The notes: generated by a model not told the origin, from the sequence alone. Numbered from the stretch's first letter, positions 26,912-36,303 are shown. The stretch is 64,000 bases of DNA from Kribbella jiaozuonensis (GCF_005233875.1 NZ_SZPZ01000001.1:1736001-1800000); one strand, 5' to 3'. A program made the numbers and translations.

Positions 26912-26933
26912 TAGGGGCCTTCCAAGGCCCCTA
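26912..26933 (+). terminator. Hairpin terminator downstream of the DUF6326 gene
   Basis: TAGGGGCCTT, a two-base loop CC, then AAGGCCCCTA form a perfect 10-bp stem at 26912-26933. There is no U-tract, which is usual for high-GC actinobacteria. Confidence 0.6.
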
Positions 26934-26989
26934 CCGGCGCGTCATCGATGCGCAACAGGCCCACCGCGTCGTCGACGCGGCGGGCCCAA

Positions 26990-27390
26990 GCGCGTCAACG
27001 TCGTCCGCGGCTGAGGCGATCATTGAGGGGGTTGAGGCTGCGGAGCCTGATGGGCGTTGGGCGATGACGGCGTTCAGTCGGTATCGGTTGTGTGAGTTGC
27101 TGGAGATCATGCCGTACGTCCGGTACGACGGTGATCTTGATGCCGATCTCATGGTGGCACCGGCAGCGAGTGGCTCATGATGTGTAGAACCGCCCCACAA
27201 TGTGGTGATCGTGCCGTGGAAGCCCGCAGCGAGCCGCTGCGATGATTCTGGCGGCTGCGCTGCCTGCGGCGGCGGGTACGAACCGATCTGGAAGTACAAC
27301 TACAAGGTCCTGGCCAAGGACCTCACCGCTCACCTCACCTACGGTCTGACCACCGCAGCGGCGTACAAGATCTTCCGCCGGGCGTAAGTG
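26990..27390 (+). pseudogene. Degraded coding remnants
   Basis: This gap between the DUF6326 gene and the next minus-strand gene holds two protein-like scraps without proper starts. About 27010-27180 reads AAEAIIEGVEAAEPDGRW... to MPYVRYDGDLDADLM, with a lower-GC third position than neighbours. About 27275-27387 reads YEPIWKYNYKVLAKDLTAHL then YGLTTAAAYKIFRRA, which looks like the C-terminus of a small membrane protein that has lost its 5' end. No family is assigned. The mixed codon use suggests deletion or insertion events at this junction. Confidence 0.35.
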
Positions 27391-27391
27391 T

Positions 27392-27631
27392 TCAACGTGG
27401 GTTTGCGCTTTCGGTCCATTGCTGGAAGAGGTCGGTCCGGGCTTCGGGCCAGGCGGCGTCGCAGGGCATGGTGCCGGCCCGGAGGCGCGCGAGGATGCGG
27501 TCGGAGTGCCGGCTGACGTCGTCGTACGACCACAGATCGAAGTACCGGAGCATTGCCTGGCGGTCCTTCTCGCGGAACAGCGGCTTGATGTCGCTCTCGA
27601 AGCCAGGCGGCTCGGTGCGGTTGTCGGCCAT
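27392..27631 (-). CDS. Small conserved hypothetical protein
   Basis: A 79-residue soluble protein (starts MADNRTEPPGFESDIKPLF, later FDLWSYDDVSRHSDRILARL and MPCDAAWP). This pattern is recalled from conserved small bacterial proteins of unknown function. It is preserved end to end here. ATG at 27631 lies five bases after the stop of the hydrolase gene, so the two are one transcript. The longer frame to 28021 is only an antisense-like extension inside that neighbour. Confidence 0.65.
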   Translation of the reverse strand: MADNRTEPPGFESDIKPLFREKDRQAMLRYFDLWSYDDVSRHSDRILARLRAGTMPCDAAWPEARTDLFQQWTESANPR

Positions 27632-27636
27632 GACTG

Positions 27637-28446
27637 TCACTTGGTCGCGGTCGGCCAGCCGGCCTGGTTGACCGCCCAGGTCAGGGCGTAGTCGGCGACT
27701 TCCTCCCAGCCCTCGTGCGCGGGCATGAGGTGCGGCATGCCCGGGTACTCCTTGATCTCGGTGACGGTCTTCGGCGACTTGTAGTGCTTGGCGTTGGATC
27801 GCTGGATGCTGGGCGGCATGAGGTGATCGTCGCTGCCAGAGATGAACAGCAGCGGCGGCCGGTTGTCGTTGTGGTAGTCGACATGGACGTCCTGAGGGCC
27901 GGGTTCGAAGTTCGCCAGCAGGCTGTTCCAGAAGATCCGGCCGGACGCCGGTACGTGGTACCGGTGGTACAGCTCCAGTGACTCTTCGTCGCTGAAGGTG
28001 TTGGCGAACGTGTACTTCCACTGCTCGGGTGTCAGACCGACAGCCTTGTGCCGGTTCGCCGGATTCTTCAGAACCGGGAACGACGCCCTGACCTGGGACA
28101 GCGGGGTGACGCGCACGCCCTCGGTCGGTGCCGAGTTCACCGCCACGCCCGCGACGCCGTACCCGTGGTCCAGCAATACCTGGGTGAAAGCGCCGCCCGC
28201 GGAGTGTCCGATGATGATCGGCGGCTCATCGAGGCCGCCGACGACCGATTCCAGGTGAGAGATGATCGCCGGCGCCGTCAACTGCTCGATCGGCGCCGGG
28301 TCGGCATTGAGCGCCTCGACCTCGACCTCCAGCCCCGGGTAGGCGGGCGCGACGACGTTGTAGCCGGCCTGCTGATAGCGCTCGATCCAGTGCTCCCAAC
28401 TGCGCGGAGTAACCCAGAACCCGTGGACGAGAACGATGGTCTTCAT
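27637..28446 (-). CDS. Alpha/beta hydrolase
   Basis: A 269-residue alpha/beta-hydrolase fold enzyme without signal peptide. It opens TIVLVHGFWVTPRSWEHW (oxyanion-hole HG). The nucleophile Ser is in IIIGHSAGGA, the acid Asp in FISGSDDHLMPP and the base His in YPGMPHLMPAH. It resembles esterases or dienelactone-hydrolase-like enzymes of unknown substrate. ATG at 28446 follows GAAAGGATCT. Transcribed ahead of the small conserved protein. Confidence 0.87.
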   Translation of the reverse strand: MKTIVLVHGFWVTPRSWEHWIERYQQAGYNVVAPAYPGLEVEVEALNADPAPIEQLTAPAIISHLESVVGGLDEPPIIIGHSAGGAFTQVLLDHGYGVAGVAVNSAPTEGVRVTPLSQVRASFPVLKNPANRHKAVGLTPEQWKYTFANTFSDEESLELYHRYHVPASGRIFWNSLLANFEPGPQDVHVDYHNDNRPPLLFISGSDDHLMPPSIQRSNAKHYKSPKTVTEIKEYPGMPHLMPAHEGWEEVADYALTWAVNQAGWPTATK

Positions 28447-28645
28447 GGCGCGAGATCCTTTCGGCGACCAGGTGATCTGCCCCTACACCAAGAAGACCGA
28501 GCCTGCCGGCATTCTGTGACAGAGGTGGTAGGCGCTGTCGCACCGGTTCCCTCCTAGGGCGTGGCCACTGCCGCCAGGCGCGGGGTCTGATGGTCCGGTG
28601 GTTTCTACTGGTGCGATGGCTTGGCTGGCGAGCGAGCCTGATGCC

Positions 28646-28987
28646 ATGACCAATATCAGTAGTGGTTCGATTCTGGACGGGGCCGTGCAGGGCGCGGATG
28701 CGGTCCGCGCCGTCATCGGCGGGGCTCGCCAGTTGTACGACCGTCAGGACTTCAACTTCGTCGGCCCCTGGGGTGACAACAGCTTCATCGAGGACTACAC
28801 GGCGGAGGTCCGCGGTACGCCGATCGGGGCTGTTCATCTGATCGAGTTCAACGCGGACGGGGAAGCTCAGCACATCATCGTCAACTACCGGCCGCTCAGC
28901 GCGTTGACGTTCTTCTCCCGCCTGCTGCACGAGAAGTTCGCGGGAACGCCGTACGCCGAGCATTATCTTGCCGATGAGGAAGCCTGA
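28646..28987 (+). CDS. SnoaL-like / NTF2-fold protein
   Basis: About 113 residues (ATG at 28646; a GTG at 28598 is also in frame). The core GAVQGADAVRAVIGGARQLY, then AVHLIEFNADGEAQHIIVNY and PLSALTFFSRLLHEKF match the compact SnoaL/NTF2 fold used by ketosteroid-isomerase-like proteins and small cyclases. It is a little short at the N-terminus for the family. Its stop overlaps the next gene's ATG (TGATG), so it is coupled to the NmrA-like oxidoreductase. Substrate unknown. Confidence 0.7.
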   Translation: MTNISSGSILDGAVQGADAVRAVIGGARQLYDRQDFNFVGPWGDNSFIEDYTAEVRGTPIGAVHLIEFNADGEAQHIIVNYRPLSALTFFSRLLHEKFAGTPYAEHYLADEEA

Positions 28988-29853
28988 TGACTGTCGCAGT
29001 GATCGGTGCCACCGGTCACGTCGGCAGCGAGATCGTCCGCGGCCTGCTCAAGCGCGGCGAGGCGGTCGACGCGCTGGTTCGCGACGCCAACGGGGCCCGT
29101 CGAATGTTCGGCGAGCCCGACGGTCTGAAGATCCGCTCCACGCAGCTGGACGACCCCAGTGACGTCACCGAGGCGCTGAAGGGGATCCGCACGATATTCA
29201 TCGCGATGGGATCAGTTGGGATCCAGGGAGTTCTGCAGCGAATCGCGATCAGCGTCGCCTCCACGATCTCCTCGATCGAGCAGGTCACCCGCCTCTCGGT
29301 GCTCAATGCCTCGGCGAACTCGCTGGGCATCAACCAGCGAGCCCACGACAGCATCGACCGCCTCGCTTCCGCGCTCGCAGTGCCGTACTCGACGATCCGT
29401 CCCGCGATCTTCCAGCTGTCGCTGCTCGCCGCGGGGCACCAGGTGCGCGCCTCGCGCACCTGGACCGGCCTCGCCGACAGCGGCCGGGTCGCCTTGATCG
29501 ATCATCGCGACGTGGCCGAGGCCGGACTGCGCGTGCTCACCGAGCCCGCGTTGTGGGGCCAACACCATGACCTGACAGGACCCGTCCCCGTGTCATGGCC
29601 GGAGGCGCTCGAACTGCTGTCGGCCGAGCTAGGCGAGACGGTCACCTTCCGAACCGCAACCGTGCCGGAGTTCCTCGCACGGCTGATCAACGCCGGCATA
29701 CCGGCCGGAGAAGCCGAACTGCTCATCGCGCGGGAGTGGGCGGTCCTGGCCGGTGAGAACGACTACACGACCGACTCCTTCCAGCAGATCACCGGCCGTT
29801 CCCCTCGCCGCCTGGAGGATTTCCTCCACGAGCACCGGGCAGAGTTCGCTTGA
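28987..29853 (+). CDS. NmrA-like NAD(P)-binding protein
   Basis: A 288-residue atypical SDR. The Rossmann motif is TVAVIGATGHVGSEIVRGLL (GxxGxxG). LDDPSDVTEALKGI and SVLNASANSLGINQ follow, and FEADF-like C-terminal helices close the protein; there is no canonical YxxxK pair. This layout is that of NmrA/HSCARG redox sensors or atypical reductases such as azoreductase-like QorB. It is translationally coupled to the SnoaL-like gene. Confidence 0.85.
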   Translation: MTVAVIGATGHVGSEIVRGLLKRGEAVDALVRDANGARRMFGEPDGLKIRSTQLDDPSDVTEALKGIRTIFIAMGSVGIQGVLQRIAISVASTISSIEQVTRLSVLNASANSLGINQRAHDSIDRLASALAVPYSTIRPAIFQLSLLAAGHQVRASRTWTGLADSGRVALIDHRDVAEAGLRVLTEPALWGQHHDLTGPVPVSWPEALELLSAELGETVTFRTATVPEFLARLINAGIPAGEAELLIAREWAVLAGENDYTTDSFQQITGRSPRRLEDFLHEHRAEFA

Positions 29854-29906
29854 TGTCTGCTCAGCACGTCCGCGACCTCTCGCCTTCGTCTCCTAGAAGT
29901 CGATGA

Positions 29907-30680
29907 TCAGACGGCGCCGGCCTTGGCCAGCTGAGCAGTGCGGTCGGACCGCAGCATCGCGATATAGCCGTCATAGTCACGGGCCTTGACCGCGAACCTC
30001 TCCAGCACCCACGGGTGCGTCGAGATCATGAAGTGCTCTTCGTCGAGACCCTTCACGACGATGTCCGCGAGCTGATCCGTGGTGATCGCGCCCCTTCCCT
30101 CCGGGGTGTCCTCCTTGCCCGCGAGGATCGGAGTGCGCACGGCCGCCGGACACAGCACGCTGACGCCGATGCCCTGATCGATGTACGTCGCGGCCAGCCA
30201 CTCGCTGAAGCCGATCGCCGCGTGCTTCGTGACCGTGTACGACACGGTGTCGAAGATGACCAGCAGGCCCGCCGCGGATGCAACGTTCAGCAGGTAGCCG
30301 CTGCCTTGCTCCAGCATGTGCGGGATCGCGTACTTGGCCGCGAAGATCTCCGACATCAGATTGACGCCGATGATCTTCTGCCACTGTTCGGTGGTCGTCT
30401 CGATCCCGCCGTCGATCGCGATGCCGGCGTTCGAGACGAACAGGTCGATCCGCCCGAACCGCTCGACGGTGGCCGCGACCAGTCGCGCGATGTCCTCCTC
30501 GCGACCGACATCGGCTGCGACCGGGAGCGCGCCGATCGGCTCGGCATGCTTCTCGCACGAGTCCTGATCGAGATCGGACAGTACGACGTGCGCGCCGTCC
30601 TGAGCGAATCGGGTGCACAGGGCCAGGCCGATGCCACCGGCCCCGCCGGTGACGACTACTACCTTGTCCTTGACGTTCAT
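29907..30680 (-). CDS. Short-chain dehydrogenase/reductase
   Basis: A 257-residue classical SDR. The cofactor motif is VVVTGGAGGIGLAL (TGxxxGIG), Asp in SDLDQD favours NAD, and NAG is in VSNAGIA. The catalytic set is Ser in NVASAAG and YTVTK. Its ATG overlaps the stop of the enoyl-CoA hydratase gene (ATGA). It is the last gene of the minus-strand operon led by the LuxR regulator at 36145. Substrate unknown; a hydroxyacyl-CoA or alcohol intermediate is plausible from the neighbour. Confidence 0.9.
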   Translation of the reverse strand: MNVKDKVVVVTGGAGGIGLALCTRFAQDGAHVVLSDLDQDSCEKHAEPIGALPVAADVGREEDIARLVAATVERFGRIDLFVSNAGIAIDGGIETTTEQWQKIIGVNLMSEIFAAKYAIPHMLEQGSGYLLNVASAAGLLVIFDTVSYTVTKHAAIGFSEWLAATYIDQGIGVSVLCPAAVRTPILAGKEDTPEGRGAITTDQLADIVVKGLDEEHFMISTHPWVLERFAVKARDYDGYIAMLRSDRTAQLAKAGAV

Positions 30681-31534
30681 CGTTCGTCCTCCTTGTCCTG
30701 CTGGTCGTTGAGTTCGGCGAGAATCGAGCCGAGGGCAAGCTCGCCGTCGGGCGTTTGCAGACCGCGTTCGAAAGCGGTTCGGGTACGGCGCTGCGACTCG
30801 GCGCTGCCGACGTGGGATCCGAAGAGGTCCGAGTCGAGTTGGAAGTCCTCGACCGGGGCGAGCGAGATCGCATTCACCCGGTCCTTGATCGCAGTCAGCC
30901 CGGCGAGTGGAAATGTGCCGATCCGCTGGGCGAGGGTCTCCACGAAGTCGCCGAGCTCGTCGGCCGGCAGGGCGCGGTTGATCCAGCCGTACCGTTCGGC
31001 GAGCCCGGCGTCGAAGTCATCCCCGCTGAGCAGTACTTCGAGCGCACGCGCCCGTCCCATGACCCGAACGAGATACTCGACGCCGCCACCGCCGGGGACG
31101 AGACCGAAGGCCGCCTCGATCTGCGCGAAGATCGCCGTCTCCCGCGCGGCGAACCGCAGATCGCAGGCCAGGACGAACTCGCTGCCGGCACCGCGGACCC
31201 GGCCCTCTATCTGAGCGATGGTGACCAGGCGGCTCGCGCTCAGATACCGGAAGAGCAAGGCGATCGACGGTACGCCGGTCAGCTTGGCCGCCTCGGCTCG
31301 GTATTCCGCGACCTTGTGCAGATCGACGTGCGAGATGAAGTACTGCGGATCGGCGCTCCTGAACACGAGCACCTTGACGTCGTGCTCGGCCTCCGCGCGC
31401 TGGATCAGCGATACGAGATCACGAACCAGTTCCGGGCCGAGCAGATTCATGGGCGGAGCCCCGATCTCGACGACCAGCACCGCACCCTCGGCCCGGACAT
31501 TGAGGGTCTCGAAGGGCCACGCCGGGCTATTCAC
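30677..31534 (-). CDS. Enoyl-CoA hydratase/isomerase family protein
   Basis: A 285-residue crotonase-fold protein. The CoA-binding and oxyanion-hole region is [22 protein letters not shown], followed by [19 protein letters not shown]. The usual catalytic Glu positions are not clearly conserved, so activity could be hydratase, isomerase or another crotonase reaction. GTG at 31534 overlaps the flavoprotein stop by eight bases. It is part of the same operon as the SDR. Confidence 0.87.
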   Translation of the reverse strand: MNSPAWPFETLNVRAEGAVLVVEIGAPPMNLLGPELVRDLVSLIQRAEAEHDVKVLVFRSADPQYFISHVDLHKVAEYRAEAAKLTGVPSIALLFRYLSASRLVTIAQIEGRVRGAGSEFVLACDLRFAARETAIFAQIEAAFGLVPGGGGVEYLVRVMGRARALEVLLSGDDFDAGLAERYGWINRALPADELGDFVETLAQRIGTFPLAGLTAIKDRVNAISLAPVEDFQLDSDLFGSHVGSAESQRRTRTAFERGLQTPDGELALGSILAELNDQQDKEDER

Positions 31535-32876
31535 GCTCGTGCACCCCGGAGTCGAGCGATCCGAGAAGGGACTTCAGCGCCTCGAGATAGATCTCCGAGA
31601 ACGTCGGAAAGGGCTGGATGACATCGCGGAGCACCTCGAGCGGGATCTGGGCGCGGATTGCCAGTGTGGCCTGCTGAAGCCATTCGCCGGCCTCCGGACC
31701 GAGGGCGTAGGCACCGGTCAGGCGTCGACCGTCGCTCAGAAGCGTCAGGAAACCGTTCGAGTCCGCGTAAGCCCGGGTGTATGTCGCCAGCTTGGCGATG
31801 TCCGCCAGCCGCGCGGTGCCTCGATACGGCGCTTCCGTTGCGCCGACGGCGGCGGCCTGCGGGTCCGTGTAGACGACCCGTGGTACGGCGTCGTAATTCG
31901 CCTCCCGCGGTTCACCGAGGATGTTCGCCGCAACCACCTCGGCCTGGTACTTGCCCACGTGGGTCAAGGGCCACAGCCCGGTGACGTCGCCGACCGCCCA
32001 GAGACGGTCGCCGGCCCGCTGCCGGCTGTCGACCCGGACGCCGCGCCGATCGATGGTCGCCCCAACGGTCTCGAGTCCGAGGTCCTCCACCCTTGGGCGT
32101 CGGCCGGTGGCTACCAGCAGTTTGTCTCCGGAGAGCTCGCGTCCGTCTGCGAGGACGACCACGTAGTCGCTGTCAGCCCGTCGTACAGCTGTCACCTCGG
32201 ATCCTGTGAACACCTCGATCCCGTCCCGGCGGAGGGCATCGGCCAGCGCCTCGCCGAGCGGTGCCGGCTCGCGGTCGAGGAGGTGCTGTGCGCGTTCCAC
32301 AAGCGTCACCTTGCCGCCGAAGCGCCGAACGACCTGGCTGAGCTCTACGCCGACGGCGCCGCCGCCCAGGATGATCAGGTGCTGGGGGACTGCCTTCATG
32401 GCGGTCGCGTCCCGGCTGGTCCAGACGCCGTCGAGCTCCCGCAGTCCGGGGATCGGCGGGATGATCGGCTCGGAGCCGGTTGCCAGTACGACGTGTTTCG
32501 CGGTGTGCCGCTTGCCGTCGACCTCGACGACTCCTGCGCCGGCGAGGCGGCCGATTCCGCGTAGGAGAGTGATGGTGTTCTTCTCGAGCCACTCCTCCTG
32601 ACCTGCGTCGGAGTAGCCCGACACCATGAAGTCACGCCAGGCCAGCGCAGCCTCGACATCGACTTCGGCGTCGGCCAGAGCGTCTCGAGCACCCTGTACT
32701 GCCTCGCCGGGACGGAGCAGTGTCTTCGACGGGACGCAGGCCCAATAGGAGCACTCGCCGCCGACCAGTTCACGCTCCGCCACCGCGACGCGCAGACCGC
32801 CTGCGGCCAAGGCTCCCGCACAATGCTCACCCGGCGAGCCACCGCCCAGGACGATCACGTCGTACTCGTCCGTCAT
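31527..32876 (-). CDS. FAD-dependent pyridine nucleotide-disulfide oxidoreductase
   Basis: A 449-residue flavoprotein of the dihydrolipoamide dehydrogenase / mercuric reductase family. FAD site is [17 protein letters not shown], and the redox disulfide is in [13 protein letters not shown] (C-x4-C). The NAD(P) site is [15 protein letters not shown], and the second FAD motif is LWAVGDVTG. In the C-terminal dimer domain the usual catalytic His of HxHPTxxE is replaced: here the stretch reads QPFPTFSE. The substrate is thus unlikely to be lipoamide. ATG at 32876 follows GAAGGAGAG. Confidence 0.9.
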   Translation of the reverse strand: MTDEYDVIVLGGGSPGEHCAGALAAGGLRVAVAERELVGGECSYWACVPSKTLLRPGEAVQGARDALADAEVDVEAALAWRDFMVSGYSDAGQEEWLEKNTITLLRGIGRLAGAGVVEVDGKRHTAKHVVLATGSEPIIPPIPGLRELDGVWTSRDATAMKAVPQHLIILGGGAVGVELSQVVRRFGGKVTLVERAQHLLDREPAPLGEALADALRRDGIEVFTGSEVTAVRRADSDYVVVLADGRELSGDKLLVATGRRPRVEDLGLETVGATIDRRGVRVDSRQRAGDRLWAVGDVTGLWPLTHVGKYQAEVVAANILGEPREANYDAVPRVVYTDPQAAAVGATEAPYRGTARLADIAKLATYTRAYADSNGFLTLLSDGRRLTGAYALGPEAGEWLQQATLAIRAQIPLEVLRDVIQPFPTFSEIYLEALKSLLGSLDSGVHERE

Positions 32877-32944
32877 CGTGCTCTCCTTCCGACTGCTGGG
32901 TCGGGTCCCACGCTCCTCCTGCCACGGCGAGTTCGCACCAGTAG

Positions 32945-33004
32945 TTATCCCTGGTCACGAGGGCTGTCCGGGTTGTCGAAGATGATCGTGATCTTGGTGG
33001 TCAT
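32945..33004 (-). pseudogene. EthD-family N-terminal remnant
   Basis: ATG at 33004 overlaps the VOC gene's stop (ATGA) and opens a 19-codon frame, [19 protein letters not shown], then TAA. The first dozen residues match the start of EthD-domain proteins (about 100 residues, opening with a TKITIxFDNPxDP pattern). The rest of the domain is missing. It appears to be the leftover of a deleted gene in the operon. Confidence 0.5.
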
Positions 33005-33417
33005 GACGGCCAACCTCCAGTCTGTGTGGGTTCTGGCGAAGCGCGACCAGGGGCGAAGAGCTCGATCGCGATGTTGTCCGGATCCTTGAGGTTGAGATGG
33101 GAGCCGAACGGGCTGGTCTCGATCGGCGAGCAGGTCACGCCGGCCGCCAGCAGGCTTGTTTCCCAAGCTTCGAGCTCGGCGCGGGACGGGACCTGTAAGG
33201 CCACGTGGTCCAGGCCGACCCGGGCAGGGTCGAAGGTCGTACCAACGATCTCGGGGTGGTCGCAGAACGCGATCATCACCGGGCCCCGGGCGACGATGAC
33301 GAGGTGCTCTCCGACGAACACGGTCTCGGTTCCGAGCACGCCGTTGTAGAACTCCGCGCTGCGCTCCGCATCCGGCACTGTCAACGACACGTGCGAGAAG
33401 GCGTCCAGGCCCGGCAT
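33001..33417 (-). CDS. VOC family (glyoxalase/dioxygenase-like) protein
   Basis: A 138-residue vicinal-oxygen-chelate protein with two beta-alpha-beta-beta-beta modules. The first starts FSHVSLTVPDAERSAEFYNG and the second GLDHVALQVPSRAELEAW. Candidate metal ligands are the two His and the C-terminal Glu in NIAIELF. ATG at 33417 lies one base after the LuxR gene's stop. The open frame to 33435 is not needed. It could be a glyoxalase, ring-cleavage dioxygenase or antibiotic-binding relative. Confidence 0.85.
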   Translation of the reverse strand: MPGLDAFSHVSLTVPDAERSAEFYNGVLGTETVFVGEHLVIVARGPVMIAFCDHPEIVGTTFDPARVGLDHVALQVPSRAELEAWETSLLAAGVTCSPIETSPFGSHLNLKDPDNIAIELFAPGRASPEPTQTGGWPS

Positions 33418-33418
33418 G

Positions 33419-36145
33419 TCAGCCCACACCCGCAAGGGCGGTGCGCAGCTGGCGACGAGAGCTGATGCCGAGCTTGGAGAACGTCTTGCGCAGGTGCCAC
33501 TCCACCGTCCGGGGGCTGATGAACAGCTGCGCTCCGATCTCGGAGTTCGTCAGGCCGCTGCGGGCCATCTCGGCGATCTGTGCCTCCTGAGCCGTGAGGT
33601 CGTTGTTGGTGTCCGGCCGGCGTTTGCGGACGGTCTCACCGGTTGCGAGCAACTCGTGCCGCGCGCGATCTGCGAACGCCTGGAGTCCCATCTGCATCAG
33701 AGCCTCGTGAGCTGTACGCAGGTGAGTACGTGCCTCGCCCCGTCGGCCTTGGCGACGCAGCCACTCGCCGTACAGCAGCTCTGAACGGGCGAGCTCGATC
33801 CGCAGCTCGGTACGGCTCAGATGGTCGATCGACTCCTGGTACGACGCTTCATCACCGGTGAGCAGCGCGCGAACTCGTGCCTCGAGGCCCCGACCCCAGT
33901 CGGTCGGCGTGGCCGCTACCCGCTCGCTCAACCACGTCAGGCTGGTCTCCACCAGCTTCGAGTCGCCGGTTCGGGATGCGGCTTCGGCGAGCTCTCCGAC
34001 GACGAGTACGCCGTACCCGACGATGTCCTGCTCGAACACCCGCCGGGCAGCGTCACACGCTTTCTCGTAGCGGCCGAGGCCGTTGTGCAGCACAGCGTCG
34101 GCGTACGTCGCGAACGCGGCCATCCGGCCCTGGCTGCTGTCGGCGGACTCTCGGATTGTCGTGGTGATCAGCCGGCGAGCTGTCGCTTCCTCGCCCCGGA
34201 GTGCATCCAGAAGCATCCGCCCGACGCCGACCTCGCGGTTCCCGGTTGCGGCGGCGAGCTGGTGTTCCTCCTCGACCAGTCGCGCGGCGGCGTCAAGATC
34301 GCCCGTCATGCACAGAAGGTTGGACCGGAAGTTGAGCGCGAACTGAAGCTGGACGAGGGCGCCGGTGCTGCGCGCGATCCGTTCCTGGCGCGCCGCGAGC
34401 TCCAGCGCGGTGCCGAGATCCCAGACCTCGATGGCGATGGTGCCGCTGACCCGGTTGCCGGCGAGCCAGAGCCAACTGCCGACATCCTCTGTGGCGACCT
34501 CTCTCGTGCGCGCCCTCCCGAGGGCCTCGATCAGACTCGGCGCCGCCGCCGGATAGCCGCGGGTGAAGCGCAGCGCCAGCGCCTGCAGCAGACGGTCCGG
34601 CAGGGGGTCGGAGTCAACGGGGCGAGGTGCCGCCGCGGCCGCGTAGGAGAGGATCCCGGGTGCGTCTGGTCCACTGGCCCAAATTGCGGCCGACATCGCT
34701 TCGAGGTAGGCCATCCGGGCACGGGCGGGATCGTGCGGGTCGAGTCGCCGGGCTGCGTCGAGCAGTGTGCTGGCAGCCTCGCGGGCTCGGCCCTGGTCGA
34801 ATGCGATCTCACCCCGCAGCTGCGCGACCTCAGCGGTGCGCAACGGATCTGTGGGGCCGCGGTCGGCATCGGACAGCAACTTCAGCGCGGCTTCGAGGGC
34901 GCCGGCGCTGCGTTTGGCACGAGCAGCGGACAGGGCGCGTCCGGCGCGTCTGCCCGGGTCGAGGGTCAGCGTCGACGCACGTTCGAGGAAGGCGCTCGCG
35001 GCGAAGAATCCGCCTCGCGCCTGCGCTCGCACCGCCGAACGCTCCAGCTCGGCCGCCACGTCTTCGTCGGGCCGGTCCGTGGCCTGAGCTCGGTGCCAGG
35101 CGCGACGGTCCGGATCGGCGTCGGGATCGGTGACGGCGGCCAGCGCTGCGTGTACGGCGTACCGGTCGTGCGGCGTTGCGCGCCGGTAGATCGCCGACCG
35201 CACCAGCGGATGCCGGAAGCGGACGTGCTGGCCCAGCGTGACCAATCCCGACTCCAGGGCTTCTGCGGCCGGATCCGCACCGAGCTGGAGATACTCGGCT
35301 GCCCGCCAGAGCAGGGTCGGATCGCCGAGAGGCTCGGCTGCGGCTATCAGCAGCAGCCGTCGCGTGTCCGCCGGCAGCTCATCGATCTGGCGGACGAAGC
35401 AGTCCTCGATCCGGCTGACGAGCGGTCCGGAGCTGAGGCCGTCGGCCAGCTCGGCGGCGGTCCAGGCACGCGGCAGCTCCAGCAGCGCAAGCGGATTGCC
35501 GCGGGTCTCAGCCACGATCCGGTCGCGTACCCGGGGGTCGACCGGCGTCGGCAGGACCGACTCCAGCAAGGCGCGCGCCTCGGTGTCCTCGAGGCCGCGT
35601 AGTACGAGCTCCGGGAAGCCGGTGAACTCGTGCTCGATCCCGTCGCGGACCGCGAACAGCATCACGATCGACTCCTGTGCGAGCCGGCGGGCGACGAACG
35701 CGAGAATGCGGGCCGACATCCGGTCGAGCCACTGCGCGTCGTCGACGATGCACACCAACGGTTGCTTCGACGCCGCGTCGGAGAGCAGGTTGAGTACGGC
35801 GAGGCCGACCAGGAACCGGTCCGACACCGGCGCTGTGACGAGGCCGAACGCGCTGCGGAGCGCTTGCTGCTGTGGTGGCGGCAGTTGGTCGACGCGGTCG
35901 GCGAATCGCTGGCAGAGCTGGTGAAGCCCGGCGTACGCCAGTTCCATCTCCGATTCGATCCCGGTGGTCCGAGCGACATCGCAGTCCGGTGCGTCGGCAA
36001 TCAGCGAATCGAGCAGCGCGGTCTTGCCGACGCCGGCCTCACCGCGCAGGACCAGGGAATCGCTCTGCCCTGATCGCGCCGCCTCGAGCATGTCCTCGAG
36101 CAGGGCTAGTTCTTGTTGCCGGCCCCGCAGTTCGCGATCCTCCAT
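33419..36145 (-). CDS. Large ATP-binding LuxR (LAL/MalT-like) regulator 1
   Basis: A 908-residue STAND-type regulator. An N-terminal AAA-like NTPase has Walker A VLRGEAGVGKTALLDSL and Walker B LVCIVDDAQWLD. A long TPR-like helical middle part follows. The C-terminal LuxR HTH starts LTAQEAQIAEMARSGLTNSE. ATG at 36145 follows GGCGGGG five bases upstream; the frame to 36253 lacks a good start. It is the first gene of the VOC/flavoprotein/ECH/SDR operon and divergent from a second such regulator, with strong inverted repeats between them. Confidence 0.92.
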   Translation of the reverse strand: MEDRELRGRQQELALLEDMLEAARSGQSDSLVLRGEAGVGKTALLDSLIADAPDCDVARTTGIESEMELAYAGLHQLCQRFADRVDQLPPPQQQALRSAFGLVTAPVSDRFLVGLAVLNLLSDAASKQPLVCIVDDAQWLDRMSARILAFVARRLAQESIVMLFAVRDGIEHEFTGFPELVLRGLEDTEARALLESVLPTPVDPRVRDRIVAETRGNPLALLELPRAWTAAELADGLSSGPLVSRIEDCFVRQIDELPADTRRLLLIAAAEPLGDPTLLWRAAEYLQLGADPAAEALESGLVTLGQHVRFRHPLVRSAIYRRATPHDRYAVHAALAAVTDPDADPDRRAWHRAQATDRPDEDVAAELERSAVRAQARGGFFAASAFLERASTLTLDPGRRAGRALSAARAKRSAGALEAALKLLSDADRGPTDPLRTAEVAQLRGEIAFDQGRAREAASTLLDAARRLDPHDPARARMAYLEAMSAAIWASGPDAPGILSYAAAAAPRPVDSDPLPDRLLQALALRFTRGYPAAAPSLIEALGRARTREVATEDVGSWLWLAGNRVSGTIAIEVWDLGTALELAARQERIARSTGALVQLQFALNFRSNLLCMTGDLDAAARLVEEEHQLAAATGNREVGVGRMLLDALRGEEATARRLITTTIRESADSSQGRMAAFATYADAVLHNGLGRYEKACDAARRVFEQDIVGYGVLVVGELAEAASRTGDSKLVETSLTWLSERVAATPTDWGRGLEARVRALLTGDEASYQESIDHLSRTELRIELARSELLYGEWLRRQGRRGEARTHLRTAHEALMQMGLQAFADRARHELLATGETVRKRRPDTNNDLTAQEAQIAEMARSGLTNSEIGAQLFISPRTVEWHLRKTFSKLGISSRRQLRTALAGVG

Positions 36146-36245
36146 CGGTACCCCGCCGTGGTCCGGGCGTCCGGACCGCCCGGACGCCGCAACCAGCTCA
36201 GGCTGGCACCGTCCCGCAGCCCTCCGCAATGGTCCTACGGCGAGA

Positions 36246-36303
36246 CTGTCCACTGGACAGTCCCTGGCTGTTCACTGGTCATATCTGTCGGGCGGACCAG
36301 TGA
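36246..36303. promoter_or_regulatory. Inverted repeats in the divergent LuxR/LuxR promoter
   Basis: CTGTCC-ACT-GGACAG at 36246-36260 is a perfect 6-bp inverted repeat. TCACTGGTC (36272-36280) and GACCAGTGA (36295-36303) are perfect 9-bp arms with centres 23 bp apart, about two helical turns. Both lie between the starts of the two divergent regulators and are probable operators for one or both. Confidence 0.55.
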
